Shown: positions 37,693 through 52,039 of the stretch, one piece after another
Layout of the letters: every line of letters starts with the position of its first letter
Position numbering within the stretch: the first letter of the stretch is position 1
Assembly: GCF_043641665.1 (NCBI RefSeq)
Contig: NC_092182.1
Span: forward strand, 25,823,741 to 25,887,740
Length of the DNA stretch: 64,000 nucleotides
Source: Enoplosus armatus
Lineage: Eukaryota; Chordata; Actinopteri; Centrarchiformes; Enoplosidae
Direction: 5' to 3'
Position numbers and translations under genes: made by a program
Notes under the pieces: model-generated
The model's database searches: none
What the model saw: the letters and a program-made list of their open reading frames with translations, nothing else
What the model was told of the DNA's origin: nothing

Positions 37693-38195
37693 AAGCGTGC
37701 GTGCCTGTGTGTTTTCCACTTCTTCCACAATGGAAGGCATGTCATTTGAAGTAATTATCATTATCATTGTCAGATCGTATGTCCGGTGGCATTAGCAGAG
37801 GAAGAAATCGGATCCAGCAGAGTCTGGCGCAGGGATCAGGCCCGTGGATCTAATAGCACACATCTGGGATAAAAGGGTGCTGTGGCATCTCCCTGACATT
37901 CCTCTGTTGTTCCAGATTAGACGGCTCTAGTCTTTTAATTCCCACTCTCTTGTTGTCTTATTGTCTTATTGTTTTCAGATGAGGAGGAAGGACATGGTCT
38001 CATCTCCCGTCCTCCTCTGCTTTTCTCTCCGTCTCTTCAGCGGCGGCAGCAAACTGTCATGGACTAACAGACGGGGTTGTTGCTTGTTTTCCTGGCAATT
38101 TAGCATCTGACAGAGACGGTTAAGATGTTGTGCTGTCAGGGAATATATATTTCCATTTGTCATCCAAGTTATCTTATCAACGGTAACGTTTAAAG

Positions 38196-38406
38196 AGTGG
38201 TGGCCCAGCTGTTAGACGGAGAATCCTTTTCAAAGGTTCAAGCCCCAGTCAGGGGTTCAAAGGTGAAGATCTCAGTGGAAATGTGTATTTTGGTTTTGGT
38301 TGGCAGTTCAACTCCTGGACCAGCAAGATAAATCTGGGCGGGTCAAGTGAAAGAGCATTTATCTCTTTGGCGTTGCCACTGATGAGGTGCCCTTAAGCAA
38401 ACTAGA
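38196..38406 (+). repeat. tRNA-like interspersed repeat, second diverged copy
   Basis: GGTGGCCCAGCTGTTAGACGG followed by GGTTCAAGCCCCAGTC gives degenerate A- and B-box-like motifs, and the block ends with GATGAGGTGCCCTTAAGCAAACTAGAG, the complement-type of the gene-poor fish repeat tail with CAAG-GCAC. It is more diverged than the copy at 43787 and may contain an insertion. Confidence 0.35.
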
Positions 38407-40392
38407 GTACGGTGGAAAAATATAAGTTCAACAAGACTAAAGAGTCTACAGCCACGCTAGAGTCTCCGTTTGTTTTCCCCAATATTGTCTTGACATTGTG
38501 CCGTCTGGCTAATTATTTACAAATGGTTAACCATAATGATGCTGTGAAGAATAGAAATTGTGCCCCCACAGATGGTTTAGCATTCAAGGCTTCTCACACT
38601 GAGGACAACCTTCAACCATCAGCCAACGAGGCCTGAGAGTCTGCAGGTTTTTATTTCTACTCGTCGCACTTTATTTCACCGATTAACCAGAGAAGAAGCT
38701 CGTCCTTAGAATCACTGCGCAGCAATATTCACACTTCACATGAGATAATCCTCCCCATTACTGATTTCTCACAAACTCTCGTACATGTCCTGAGGCTAGG
38801 ACACAATATTAAATGTCGGAGCTTTTACTTTTGATGTGCTATCATATCATCAACGTAACTTTTCAATGCAGAACTTTAATGAAGAGTTCATCTGATTTCA
38901 CGGGTCAAACATCAGGAAATAATCCAAACGTCTGGATACTTGGGGTGGCTCAATCAGCTCTCATCAGTGAGTTAATAACGACGGAGTTTGACCGTAAAAC
39001 CATCAATAATCCACGCAGACCATCCGTCACGAACATGTCTCTGAGTGGGCTTACTGCCGCCTCCCCCCGACCTATTAAACATAGGTGTTAAAGTGTTAGA
39101 ATACATCTACTTAGTCCACGTCCTTGATGTTTCCTGAATCGTTCCCCGTATCGTTTTCTTTGATTTGTTGCAGTCCTACTGTTTTAACAAAGAAATAAAA
39201 CACTGTAAAAATTACGAGCTGTCAGCTCAAGGACTTTATTTTACATCGTTTCAACTCACTCAATCATAAATGCATCAGCTGGACGTCACATGACTTGACG
39301 TTGGTTAGCATGACAATTTGGTTCATTTCACTGCTCACACGCAGGATCACTGATGACATGTCGAGTATGTCTGATACAACGACGAGGCCATGAGTACAGG
39401 TTATATACATATATTCCTGTGCCTGACTCTCTGTAGTTAGGTATTCAGCTCATAAACAAAGCAACCGAAGCGCATGAGTGCACCACAAATCATTTGGCTG
39501 TAAATGTAGCCAGCATAACTGGAAAGAAATAACAAAAATTAAACATACTCTGTCCACATGTTGATAACTCTGCCTTTCTTAGATTTGGTCTGCATGTGTA
39601 TTTGTAAAATGACTTTTGCGGCTACAGACACATGTTTGGTGTTAGTGTGAAAGCTTATTAGTAGTATTTATGGTGGTGATAATCTCCATAGTCGGACTGA
39701 TTTACTCGTCTCCCTTTTAAAGAAAGAGCTCTTATTTAGGACATAATGCATTTCCCCTTCTATAAAATTGAAAGAAGCTGCGTAGCCAGTGTTTTATGAT
39801 GCAGTGCAACTCAAATGTAAACTGGAGGGAAACAGTGGTATCCATGGTCAAAGTCCAGCAGCATGCATCTGTCTTGCATCTACATTACAACAGGCTAAAC
39901 AACTGTGGCTGAGCTCCCTGTCAAACGTCCATCCTTCATTATTATTCCACTATTGTTTTTTAAATTCTGCAAAGTAGAAATGAATGGATATAAGTCATAA
40001 TACAAAACTGAAGTCCCTTGTGGCTTGTTGCCTGGTCATTACTTTTGCCCTCTGAATGCTGAAAAAGAAAGCTTAATTCGAACAAGTGATTTCTCTTAGG
40101 CAAGAAAATACTGCAGCTGTACTTCAGTGTTTAATGTACTAAATGCAATAAAAATCAAGCACAGGCTTGTTGCAGTCCCACAGCACACTCGTGGTCCTGC
40201 ACGCCAGAGCTAGCTCGCCAAAAGCAAGTTCATAACACAACATGAGGCTGAAAAAACACTAAGTCACTAAGTCTTTGAGGCTGTACCCAGTATTATATTT
40301 TATTAGTTAGCTAACAGGAAATGACCCAAGGTGTGAACTGACCTATAATTATAAAATATAAATTCAAATATAGACTTCCACAGTACCCTCTA

Positions 40393-40606
40393 CAACAGTG
40401 GTTCCCAGCCTGGGGATCAGGACCCTCACAGGGGGGCAGAGAAATAAATCTGAGGGGTCCCGAGATGATCGACAGGAAAGCATAAAAAAACATTTTTATA
40501 TTTTTTCTGATTTTCTGGGAAATTCTATGTGTTCAGGTCTCTAAAACCTACACAAATAAAATTTAACTGACACATGCAACTGGTGCTGAGGGGGTCGCAA
40601 GTTGAC
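40393..40606. mobile_element. hAT-like nonautonomous DNA transposon fragment
   Basis: CAGTGGTTCCCAGCCTGGGGATCAGGACCC, then GGGGGGCAGAGAAATAAATCTGAGGGGTC-CGAGATGAT, and a later GGGGGTCGC follow the layout of a fish repeat beginning CAGTGGTTCCCAACCTGGGGGTCG, usually classed as hAT-derived. Only one end is visible, so it is a truncated copy with no transposase. Confidence 0.45.
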
Positions 40607-41890
40607 AAAAGTCCCCCTTCTGAAGATTGACAGCTTCCATTACAGCTGGCATTTACCAACAGCTTCTTGGGTTGCAGCCATGACAGGACCAGATGACCTT
40701 CTGACCACAAAGCAGCGTTTTTGATTGACGACCACCACAAAACTACACTCTCAAAAATAAGTTTAAACAATGATACGATTCATAAACATAGTATTCACTA
40801 CAGTTGGACTCTTTCATTGCATGGGGGGGGGTCCTATCTGTAATCATGGCCTTCTATGTTATGTTATCATTTGTTTACAGGAGTGTCTCCCACAGCTGGA
40901 AATACAAGAGAACCATTTTTTCCAGTCTGTGATGCTAACAAGCGACACTTTCTGGAGCAGCTCCATTTCTGATGAATAGAGACCACGTGTGACTTCATCG
41001 GGGGGGGGGCGGGGGCACAGTGGTATTATCCAGATCGTTTTTTTATGGGGATATGAGCTCATTTTTGTGGTCTGGCACTTCTAGCACAACAACAAAATTC
41101 AGCTAATTTAGGTGTAAAGACTCGAACCAAAGCACGGCCTGGGGCGTCGTGGTGGCCCAGCACGGTACGCATCTTGAACTGCTACGGGATGTAATGTTGA
41201 CTTCAAATCTGACTGGGGGCTCCAGTCTATTGTATGTCATTACCTCATGTTTTCTGTCACTCTCTACTGTCAAGAAGACATCAGTCATTGTTTACGGGCC
41301 AATTAGCGATCTTGGAACCCGTCCGATGTCATCTGACGACGTCTTGAATGCAGATAAAGCTAAGGTAAGGGGTCAGTCGTCAGACAGTAACCGATGGGTT
41401 CTGAGATTACATTTCAGCCAAAGCTTTCCGCCTCGTTTGCTCTCCACACAGACTGTTTAACTGAATGCAACCAAAGCCCACTCATACGTGATTGGTCAAT
41501 GCTACCTGGACTACAAAAGGAAACAGAAACCAGAATGCTTCCAAGACCAACATCTTGTCCCTTGCCTACAGATTCTGCATTCACATGCTGTTTATAGAGA
41601 TTACTGACCTCAGAACCAGCTGTACCTTCAGTTGCTGAAAGGAAAAATGTCTTTATCAGCCATAGTTTTCAGGTGGGATCCATGAGGAGAATACACCAAG
41701 CTCATAGTGATCACCTTGCTCAATTTGAGATGTAGTTAATAAGATGACAACATCAGAGCTGCCTGTGGAGATAATTCGATAAGCACACGTATCTCAGAGT
41801 CGGTGCTGACTAATAAATTTGTTGAAATGGAGGATGCAACATGTTTTAGCGTCAAAAATGCTCAAGAAATGTTGCTGTGTGGATTGCACT

Positions 41891-41911
41891 GTGTGATGTG
41901 TGATGTGTGAT
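41891..41911. repeat. 7-bp tandem repeat, three copies
   Basis: GTGTGAT three times, then a degenerate GTGTTGTGT. Confidence 0.85.
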
Positions 41912-43786
41912 GTGTTGTGTGGATCATAGCAGACAGAGACAAATGTATTTATATGGCGGAACAGACAAGAATTTTCCAGCTTGGCTGTGCGACTGATTCC
42001 AACACCACCAACTTGGAGTTATACGCTGAAGCATGAATCAGTCTGCCCAGCTGACCCCGTACTAGGGTTCACCTGTCAGAGATTTCATAGACAGAAAGGG
42101 TCGGTGGTGATGGGCCAGTTTTTTCGGATAAAGTGGGTACTTCTGGCAGCGAGGGAACTGTCATGATCCAAATTATCCCTCACTGAATTCAAACCTGTGG
42201 AGCTAAATATTCAACAGCCGGTCCACAAAACATCTGCGCGCTGCAGTGAGTTAATTCAACTCCGTGTGTGTTCTCAGGCAGAGCTTCTTTAAAGTATTAC
42301 GCTGATGTCCCGGAGCTCTCTAATGCTTCTTACCTCTTACTTAACTTTTCAGTACAAGTCTGGCCCGTTATTTGAGAGAGCTACTTTACGTTGCAGCCAC
42401 AAGAAACTGGAGCGGAGAAAAGATACGATTTTGCAAGCAGGATTACATGAAAGAGACAAAACGATGGGTAGACGTATGAACTTGGTTCATTCCCTAAATT
42501 GTGCAGATACTATCGTGAGTTTGTGAGACTGTGTTTTGTAGGTTACAAACACATTAAAACTTGTTAGAAACCAGACTTCATACAAGTGTTTTAGAGGAAT
42601 ACCTGTTATCCAAATGCACTTGCGACTACAGTGTGCCGGCTTTGGGAGCTCAATGCGTCCGTCACATTCGTTGAGGGCAGAGGGAAAGAAAAATCATTGT
42701 TTTAATATACGGGACTGAATTACTTTGCAAAGAACGACCTTATATCCACCAACCAGTCAGACTAATCCCGCCTGACAGAAAGGGAGTTCTTTTAGATCAC
42801 ACCGTTTCAGAAAGTGCTGCTTTAGTATGCCGTCTGTACAGTGCAGAACTCAGTGGCCCTCTCGGCCAGCTACACATGGTTCTGGGTAGAGCTTACAGTG
42901 TAACACAACACAGACAGCGAGCTAAAGTATATTTCCCAAGTATCATGTGTATTAAATTAACGCATAGCGATCCCGGTGCAGACGTAGCCTCGGGGCAACT
43001 AAAACTCTGGAGAACAGGTATTCATTAGTGAGCAAGGAGCTCGCTGCACACTGTCTTACTCTTGTTTTTTTTTATCACTCTCACTCCTTGAATGTCCTCA
43101 CTGTAATTTTAGAGGCAGGCCTAAGTAAAAGCTAGTAATGAGACTTTTTTTTTTCCTCTTCCTTTCAGCGACTCCCCTCAGAGTTGTGGGCAGAGATGAG
43201 AAAAGTATGTTTCTAGGTGGATTCCAGGCTTTTTTCATGAGGTTTTGTGTTAGTGTGACTGATTCAATTTGGCTGGATTCAGTCCATTTCAATGTACTTC
43301 TATTAAGTTTTTTGTTTTTTTTATCAGACCATCAGGAATTTAGAGATTCAGTATGCTCCACAGGTGGTCCTTATATACACTGTATTGAAGTACTGGACGT
43401 ATCAAAGAGGCTCCATCGTTCTGCTGTTGTTTTACAACCAGCAGCCGACTTTATTCTGCACGACGCCTCCCTCAGCTGTTATCTCGGTGTGTCTGAGAGT
43501 TGACGCTACGCTGTGATCCTCGAGGCGACCTCATTCAGACTTATTTGACTTGCTCATAAAATGAGGACAGGTGTACTACTTACTGTAATTACAGAGTGCT
43601 GCTCCTACTGCACCTGCTGAGGTACTTTTACTCACCTTTGGTATAAAGTCTGAGACAGCGTCTGAGTCTGGTTAGGGTTAAACATTTGTGTGCTGTGAAT
43701 TACTGCTTTGCTGGATGTAGACATTCCTGTTGGTATGTGACCATATGTGTGGTGTATATATATATATATATACAGTCTATATTTGG

Positions 43787-43995
43787 TGCAGCTGCGGCTC
43801 AAGAGGTAGAGTTGGTGTTCCTTTAATTGAAGGGTTGGTGGTTCGATTTCTGGCGTTCTTGAGCAAGATACTAAAACACAAATGGCTCCCAATGGTCAGG
43901 CCAGCACCTTGCACGGCAGCTCCACCACCAGTGGAGTGCGACTGTGTGTTCATCGGGTGAATGAGAGGCAAATTGAAAAGGGCTGATTACTGTAA
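43787..43995 (+). repeat. tRNA-like interspersed repeat (SINE-like remnant)
   Basis: The sequence has a degenerate A-box-like start (GGCTCAAGAGGTAGAGTTGG), a B-box-like GGTTCGATTTC 45 bases later, then a body with GAGCAAGATACTAAAACAC and CACCAGTGGAGTG, ending GAATGAGAGGCAAATTGAAAAGGGCT. This order is that of a very common fish repeat with a tRNA-like head. It cannot be a working tRNA: the cloverleaf arms do not pair. A (TA)9 tract precedes it at 43755-43772. Confidence 0.5.
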
Positions 43996-44749
43996 GTGCA
44001 GTCACCATTTATATCTCGTCCAAGATGATCAGTTTCTATACTGGAAACATTTTCAAAAAATAGGTCAAAACAAGAACAAAGGTCACACGAGAGGGGAAAC
44101 TTTGGCCTGGGTATGTTTTGGCTCACTGTATGGCTGATAATATTTACCTGCATCTGATTTGATCAAATCTATGGTTTATCATCATGTTCGACAAATGTCT
44201 ACTGTCCAGATGAATGATCCTGAGAAACCTTTTCAATTTTGATATATTTACAATACGTAAGCAAAACCTAATTATCTAAATGCTGATCAAAGCAATGAGC
44301 TGTGTTCTGTCCGTTACATGAAGCCAAACTCTTCAAATATGTAAAAAAAAGAAAGAAAACCATACGACCTCACTACAGGCCTTCCCCATACTAAACCAAT
44401 AGGAGAGGATTAATGGGATGTTAGGTCCAGAGGAATGTTTCCACTTTGTTCTGGGTGAGAAAAATGAAGCGTTGAGTGTTGATAAGAAATCAGGCATTCA
44501 GCTTGAAACACATAGAAATGTTGGCATCATGCAGCCAGAAAATACCGAGCCTAAAAATCCCAAACGGACAACAGAAAAACTGCAAGAACAAAATGTAGTA
44601 CAAATATAACATTTCAGATCGATATACATTTTTTGCCATGATGATGGCCTGACCCTCGGGAAGTCAGTCTCAACAATACTTTGGTTTTTGACCAAATACC
44701 TGCAAAACTAATGACATTCCCATCAGCCTCAGACGTACTTTGTTTTGTT

Positions 44750-44850
44750 TAACAATGTTAGCATGCTAACATGCTAAACTAAGACGGTGAACCTTATACC
44801 TGCTATACATTAGCATGTTAGCATTGTCGTTGTGAGCATGTTTAGGGGCA
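44750..44850. repeat. Interspersed repeat with GTTAGCATGCTAAC palindrome
   Basis: A perfect 14-base palindrome (44757-44770) is followed by ATGCTAAACTAAGACGGTGAACC, then TTAGCATGTTAGCATTGTCGTTGTGAGCATGTT. Internal GCTAACAT/ATGTTAGC pairs recur in inverted order, as in small fish MITE-like repeats with this motif. No coding capacity. Confidence 0.5.
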
Positions 44851-46441
44851 AAGGAACTTCATTTCTCGTTTTTCCACCGAGTGCAAACTTGTTTCCAGTC
44901 TGGAGTCAAACCTGAAACAGTCAAATTTAGAAGTTGTTTGTGTCTTTGTGTCTTTCAGCTGCTGCTGCTTTGCTGTATCGTGTATTTGCTTGTGTACATG
45001 TGAGGGTGCGTGTTTGTGTGTGACCCCACAGTTGGTTCCAGTGTTCCCAGGAGGAGTGTGTGTTGGCTCCGTGCCGCTTATAACTTCATGCGGATTTAAA
45101 ATCTGTTATGCCGATGTACAGTGCTCTTTCCTTCCACCGCAACATGTGGTTCTGAGTGTAACTCTGTGTTGTGCAAGGAGTCAGCACAGGCTCTGGAGGA
45201 TAACACCAGCATTTTTGAAAAATCCTCTTGCTTTTCGTCTTTGTCTTGTAAATGTTAGCCCTCTGAGATGTGGCCACGTCTCAGTCAGATATTATCTTGA
45301 TTTAAAAAGGTCAGTCATTCATAGCACAAGAAAAACTGTTTTCTCACTTACCCCTGAGGGTATCTAGCCATACACAATACAATGGAGATAAACAGAATTG
45401 TGTTTGTGGTGCTCAAAGCTCTGAAAAATGACCACGAAAAGTCCACAAGCCTTCAAACCTAAATGACAGCATAGATTGTTTGAACAGCGATGTGTCTTTT
45501 CAGAAACAATGTCCTGGTTAGTCTGGATAATCGACAGATACCAGTATGGACACTTCATCTCACTTCCCAACACAAAATTCCATTTACCTCCATTATATTA
45601 GTTTGGTGAAGTTAGATACCTCGAAGCCATGGCACATAAAACGATTTTTAGTGAACAAACCCTTTACACAGCTGAGATTTAGGTTCACTTTCTACCAGAG
45701 CTTTCGAGAGTGTCCCATGGTCTTCTTCTCTAACTTGCACAGTTATCAACCTTTTCAAAGATTTACATCAGTGGTTTTGGAAAATGTGTGTGTTCATATT
45801 CTGGTTTCTTGCTCGCACTGACGGTTGGAAACGTGTTGATAGACTTATTAGTTATTAATCAAAGTCACTGGGAGCCATTTTGTGCTGATTAATCTCTGTA
45901 ACAGGCTGCAGATTCAAACTTTGACGGCCCGAATATGTTGGGAAAAGTAGCGCAAAACAATTGACTTAATGCAGGATAGTATGATTTATACAAACTCTCT
46001 CACGTCTCTAGCAGAGACCTATTACTTCCTTTACAGTCACTCTGTTCTCATGATTTCTTCACTGACACATAAAATGTTCAATTTCTCTCCTTTTTTTTTT
46101 TTTTACAAAAACAACCAAACCAGCCCACATACCTGAATTTACTGCTCAGTTTTAAAGTAGAGACATTCAACGGATGTGTTTGTACAGTTTGGGCTAAAGG
46201 TTTGCCGCTGGTGTATTTCAAGTCAACAGTATTCTGGCAACACATGTGAGAGTTTGGTGTCTGCTTTCATAATTTAACAGAAACGTTAACTTTTGAGACA
46301 ATCCTCCCAAAAAACTGAGTGTGTCCATTAGAGAGTTTGTGATGTGGTCGTACATTTAGTGTCATGGCTTTAGAGAATAAATGGAATTCAATAGAATAAC
46401 CACAAGGACAACATTTGTATTCCTGTGTGTGTACATGCATG

Positions 46442-46442
<1 letters not shown>

Positions 46443-46520
<78 letters not shown>
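46443..46520. repeat. (TG)39 microsatellite in intron 4
   Basis: A perfect 78-base array. It is the first of two large arrays in the same sense, 128 bases apart. Confidence 0.97.
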
Positions 46521-46523
<3 letters not shown>

Positions 46524-46646
46524 TCTGCCTGTGGTTAAGTTGTTATGTGATGAGCAGGGCAGTTTTCCAACGCAGTGCTTGATTCAGTTAAGATGGCTGA
46601 AGGACGGTTCAATCTCATGATATACCAGCTACAACCCATCTGGTTC

Positions 46647-46747
<101 letters not shown>

Positions 46748-49700
46748 AATACACTTACAGTGCTGTACCAGAAAGAGGAGTTGTGTTGTTGCATATAAAG
46801 GTCTTGTTTCTGTTGGCACACTTGTGGTTAGCAACAGGTTTGCTTGGACTCACGTGTGGTCGACGTGTTGTTGTTTGGGTGAGAACTGAAGCCTCCACTA
46901 ATCAGGTGTTCATGATGCTCACCTGGGAGGCGGGGACTGACTATATTTGTATTGTACTGCAGTTTCGAGCAACTTTAACCTAAAAAGATAGATTTTCCAT
47001 TTGCCTTCAGAGGGATTTGCTGCATTTATCTAATATGTCATAAAGTATAAAGTGTTATTCTGTAAAAGTAGTTAGAAAATCTGTAAATTGTCAACTTTTA
47101 TATTAATGTGAAACGGTTTTCGATTCTCTCCGAACTAGAGGAACATGTAATGTAGGAGGAGCATTTAATACGCTAACAGCAAGACAACCGAAAGCAAAAA
47201 AGGTAGAATGTGTTTTTGAGTCAGTCCTGGAGGAAAACCTCCCGTCAAGGAGGAGGCAGCACAAGAGGCTTTACAGTCCAGCAGATTCCTCTTACAGCCA
47301 CACTGTTGAATAACCAAGCAACCTCCGCAACACCTGATGTGACATGTGAGCGAGACTCAAAAGGGTTAAAAGATCTGAGCTGGGCCGGCACAGGGGTGAC
47401 GTGGTCTTCCCTTTTGGGTACCGGTAGGAGGCCTTGCAGCAGCAGTTGGGACCAGTTGGACCAGCTGCAGACGGTAAAGACTGTCTGAAACCCGCAGGAG
47501 CTACAGAACAGTCGTCAAGGTGGCAGGAAATTAGCCGGATGAGCTGTTTTCTGTGGGGGAAGGATTTGATTTAGACATTAGTGACTGACATATCCAGCTT
47601 CTTTGGCAACAATGAGTTTACAATGGCACTGACACCTATCTGCCACTCATCTCTTGTTGCTAGCAAGCGAGAGCGTTGTATTAATTAACAACCTCCCACC
47701 TTCTCTTTAACAATTTATGTGACTTTATGATCTTGAAGTAATCTTGAAAACTACAAAAAACAAATCCTCCAATTACTTTTAAAAATGTTCCCTTGTCTTG
47801 TGCCTCTGGTCCTGGTCCAGTCCTGAGGTTATGAATGCGTAGACGAACAGAGACCAACACATACCACGTGAACAGATACACCCACATATAGTTAGTTAGG
47901 TCAACAAGTACGACCTGCGTATGTCTATGGATGTATTAAGAGGCGCATACGTAGGTCATGCTATAACTCTACGAGTACATTCGTGTAAATGCAAATGTAC
48001 GGACAGAGAGAGAGAGAGTAAAGAGGCATTTCAGGACAGCCTGTCTGAATTCCCAATCATCAGCGCAGCGTCCAAAATCAAAGTCATTGTGACAGCATCA
48101 CTAATGAGGGACAGATTATAGGAATGAAGGGATGGCGGAGGAGAAAAGAGAGTTCATCGAGACAGAGTTGGAAAAGGACAGGAAGAGCTGATTGATTTAA
48201 GGAAGAAGATGAGGAGAGGAGACAGGAGGGGATTCAAAAAGCCAATCTCTGATGTCGGGCTCTCATTACTAATGAAGGGCAGATGACAGCGGGGCATTAT
48301 GGCATGGCACCGCGGCCTTCCTATAACTGAGGGGGAGACAGGGGAAGGTCTGGTGTAAACACACAGAACTGAACCCTCTTCTCATCACTTTGGCCTCTGA
48401 CACGAGAGATAAACAACAAAATATCATTCAAAGCAACGTGTGAGAAGCAATCTGCGAGCGACCTCCTGCGTGGAAATTAAGTTGTCACCGCTCCACCAGC
48501 GGCTACGATGTCGTACGAGAGGCTGGCCTGAAATCAAAACGTTGTCAGTTTGAGGCTTTTCTGTAGGTTTGCGGGTGGAAACTAGGGAGACTCCAGCGTT
48601 GCCCTGCAAAATGCAAGCGACGTGCCTTTGAGCAGGGGAGTTCTGCCACCACCGCTCCACCGCTCCACCGCCCGAAGGTCAGACTGAGGGATGTGAGCTC
48701 ACAGCAAAAAGCACCATCTGTGTTTTCTTTATCTCTAATAATTTGTGCACAGTGTCCGTCCACATGTTTTTGATAGAGCGAGAGGAAAGGGGGCCAAAAC
48801 GGAGAGAGAACCAATCGTCATTCTTTCTGAATCATTTGCGTCCCCCCCCCCCCCCATCCAACACAACTTTTAAATTTCATTTAGACTTTTTACAACCCAG
48901 CAGGAAACTTCTCATGATGAGATACATGTAGGAAAAGGCCAAGCTGGAAATATACTGGAACATTTCAGCTGTCTGTTGCGTGACTTTGATATGGCAGCAT
49001 CGTGGAGACCTTTCCATGACACTTTGATGACTCTGACGAACACTGTTTGTCGGAAAAGTTCATTTGGAAGGCAACGACAAACCACCTGGACTGTGTTGTG
49101 TACGCTGGAGGACTTGGTCCACGCTGTCTCGGCCTGTTTCACACGTTTAGATGTCCGATAAGAGATTGATATCAAAAAAGTGTTCAGACAGACAACAGCA
49201 CAGCCCCCCCTCCTTCATCTGAATGAGGCCAGTCTGTTCCTTCCTTATAATATCATGAACCCCTGTGAAGTGTTTAGGCACTGATGAGCCTTCCACCTCA
49301 CGGATCCATTACTCAAACTGGTCGTTGCATCAGCGGGACCCACTTAGTTTGTGGTCTCGGCGCCCACTAAAGACAGCAGTTTGTCATTGTGACCATCAGC
49401 AGGCAGCTGTTATCAATAAATATGATTATATATATATTGAAAATATAACTTTTGTGATATTTTGCTCGATGTATGCATCTTCTATAATTTGTATTACGTT
49501 TATTTGAAGTGAACTTCGGCTGGTGCGGAGGACTGGAGTGAGATGGGCGTCGTTGCGATATTGATCAGAAAAACCGAATACATGCAGCGTTCAGCGGCGT
49601 GTGAACCAGAAAGGTCAATTCTGGAAAGTGGAAGTTTTAGGTTGGCTTCTTTTCTTCTTTCTTTCCTGCATTTGTTTTTACTCTCTGATGTCAAACCGAC

Positions 49701-50716
49701 CTCTAAATCAACCGCAGTGCTGTAAATTACAGAAAATCATTTCACTTTTAAACCGGAGCCAAAAATACTAAAGCTCTCTTCTCCATCGCTGAACATCAAA
49801 ACCACATTTTCTATCTGGGATAAACCCTGCTTTAATAGCCCGAGACAGCTATATGAGATATATGGATTAGTCTGAACCTGATATGTCATGATGTATTTTG
49901 AAATATCAAAACATTTATTCACGGAGTTCAAACGAATTCAAACGTTTTTCTACAGTCCTCAAGCTTTTAAAATGACATACAATCTGATGTATCTGTGTTC
50001 ACAACAGGCAACACAGCAGACTTTAAACGTTTTTTTTTCCGTTTCTGGAGACTTGAGGCCAAGATTCCCCTCTGAAAGCAGCGATACATCACCCAGAATA
50101 TTTCACTGACACATGTCAGATCTGGACCGACGGCGGAGTCCAACGCATCACTTCACATAATACTTCACAGTAATTATCCTGGATGAAAATCTGAGGCTCC
50201 CGAACACCTGAACAACATTTACAGCGCGTGAAAGAAGCATTCAGCCACCGTTAGCTTTTATGCAGTGTTGCACATTTTTCACAATCTTTTGATGAAATGT
50301 GGACAGTTGATGGAGGAGGCAGTTTTTTTTGTTTTTTATGTGAAACGTAGGAAAACATGTAATCTCGTGATCTGAAGTAAGGTGCAGACCAGCTGTTTGA
50401 ATTCCCAGGTCCTTGAAGCGCACACATTTCTGTCAGACCAATTCAAGACAATTTTATGGGGTTTAAGGGAGCAAAGCCGACTCTGATCTGGTATAGCACA
50501 GTGTGAGATACCCGGGCAACTTAATGCATCTCTTTTCATTCTGGTTTTGAGGGTTTTTACTACAGAGATTCAGTTTTTAAACTCTCATCTTAAAACAATT
50601 CTAAAACAATAAGACAGACTTGCACTGGAGCTGAGAAGTCTGTTTATATATATTCCCCAAAAGAATTAAAGTTTTATTTGTTTTTCTGCTGTTTTCTGAC
50701 ACGTTGGTCATCTCCA

Positions 50717-50748
<32 letters not shown>
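50717..50748. repeat. (GATT)8 microsatellite in intron 4
   Basis: Eight exact tetranucleotide units, then degenerate TGATTGA. Confidence 0.95.
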
Positions 50749-51698
50749 TGATTGAGTTCCGTTTACGTCCCTTTATTCTAACGGCCACAGAGGAAGTTCA
50801 ACAATGTTTAGCAGCTGTTGCTTTGTACCATTTGTAATTTGAACATTCGCTCTGTGACTCCATGCGTTAGTTCCTCTGTGTAGTGATATGAATCATGGGT
50901 AATGTAGTTTGGAAACACCCACCCAGAGGCTTAAAGCTTATCATTATGTTGTTGTAATTTTGACTTTTCAACTTGTAAACTGAGTTCACGTCAACATCCA
51001 AGCAAATACTTTTCAAAACTGCTCCATCCTCTTTTTAAAAAAAAACAAAAAAATAATCTGCAGTATTATCATAGTTTACTTTTCCTGACACGAAAAGTGA
51101 GAAGAAATCAAAATCAGTTTGACTTTAAAACATCGTGAGCCTTTTACATCTAAAGTCAATGAAGAAAGTAAGCAGTGATTTACTGATTTGCAGGTTAAAA
51201 GTTTGTTTTTATGTCGCGGCCACAAATAGTACAGTTTGACTATATTTTAATGTAGACGTAGTTGACTGAAGTAAAGAGGTTGTAGAACACGAGATGTCTT
51301 TTGAGCTGAAAAATCACCAAACCAGTGCTTAGTGTTGTAACACTTGTAACAAAGGGGACACATTTATATTTGCATTGTATGTAATATTGTCCGCAGTGCT
51401 TTGAAATGATTCATGAAACAGAGGAAACGAAACAAATCCAAACAGATAGTGAGTCAAGGAGTCTCAGTCAGTCAGGCTCGTTCATATGGGAACGATACGA
51501 GGAGAGGGCGACAGCAGCATCACTGTGCTCCTACTGCATGTGTGCTTGAGGTGAGGTTGTTTATCAATGATAATACAAAGTATGCAGTTACGCAACTGTA
51601 ACCAAATACAGATGTGCGATGAGTAAAAACTTAACTAAAAACTGTGGACCGAAACAATATATTTGAAGTATTTACTGTTTTGCTTTTTTATCCGTCAG

Positions 51699-51880
51699 AA
51701 AGAAGAAAGAATAAAAAAGGAGGACTTGGAAGGAAGAGGGAGAGAAAACGACTGCGGCTGCACGCCAACGACAATGTTGGAAACTCGCCCAACGGAACAA
51801 CAGACGCCGGCGGAGAGCAGGAGGATCCCCGAGGACGAGGCGGACGCAGCCTGAGACGCACGGCGCTGCGCCACACCTGA
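51699..51880 (+). CDS. rspo4: R-spondin 4, coding exon 5 (basic C-terminal tail and stop)
   Basis: This final coding exon lies 15.7 kb downstream of exon 4. The acceptor TTTTATCCGTCAG starts it in the phase needed by exon 4, and the junction rebuilds Glu207 to give KKKCPTERRKNKKGG. Residues 207-228 are very basic (ERRKNKK, GRKRERKRLRLH), as in the Lys/Arg-rich tails of R-spondins. Residues 229-266 are a Gly/Asn/Asp/Arg-rich segment including RGRGGRSLRR and end at TGA 51878-51880. The full protein is 266 residues, a little longer than human RSPO4 (234) and inside the family range. The sum of the five exons is 801 bases, an exact number of codons. The phase match, basic composition and absence of a better candidate in the preceding 15 kb support this exon, but its tail is poorly conserved in the family. 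Confidence 0.83.
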
Positions 51881-52039
51881 CACGTGTCGGAGCATCCGTC
51901 AGCTGACTTCACCCGGAGCTTTGAAATCTGACACCAAAATCATCGCTCGTTATGTTTCCAATCAGCCTGTACGATCTGAAAGTATTAAAACGCACTGCCA
52001 TTCACCAGAATCCTGTTTACTGGAAACTCAGATTGAACA

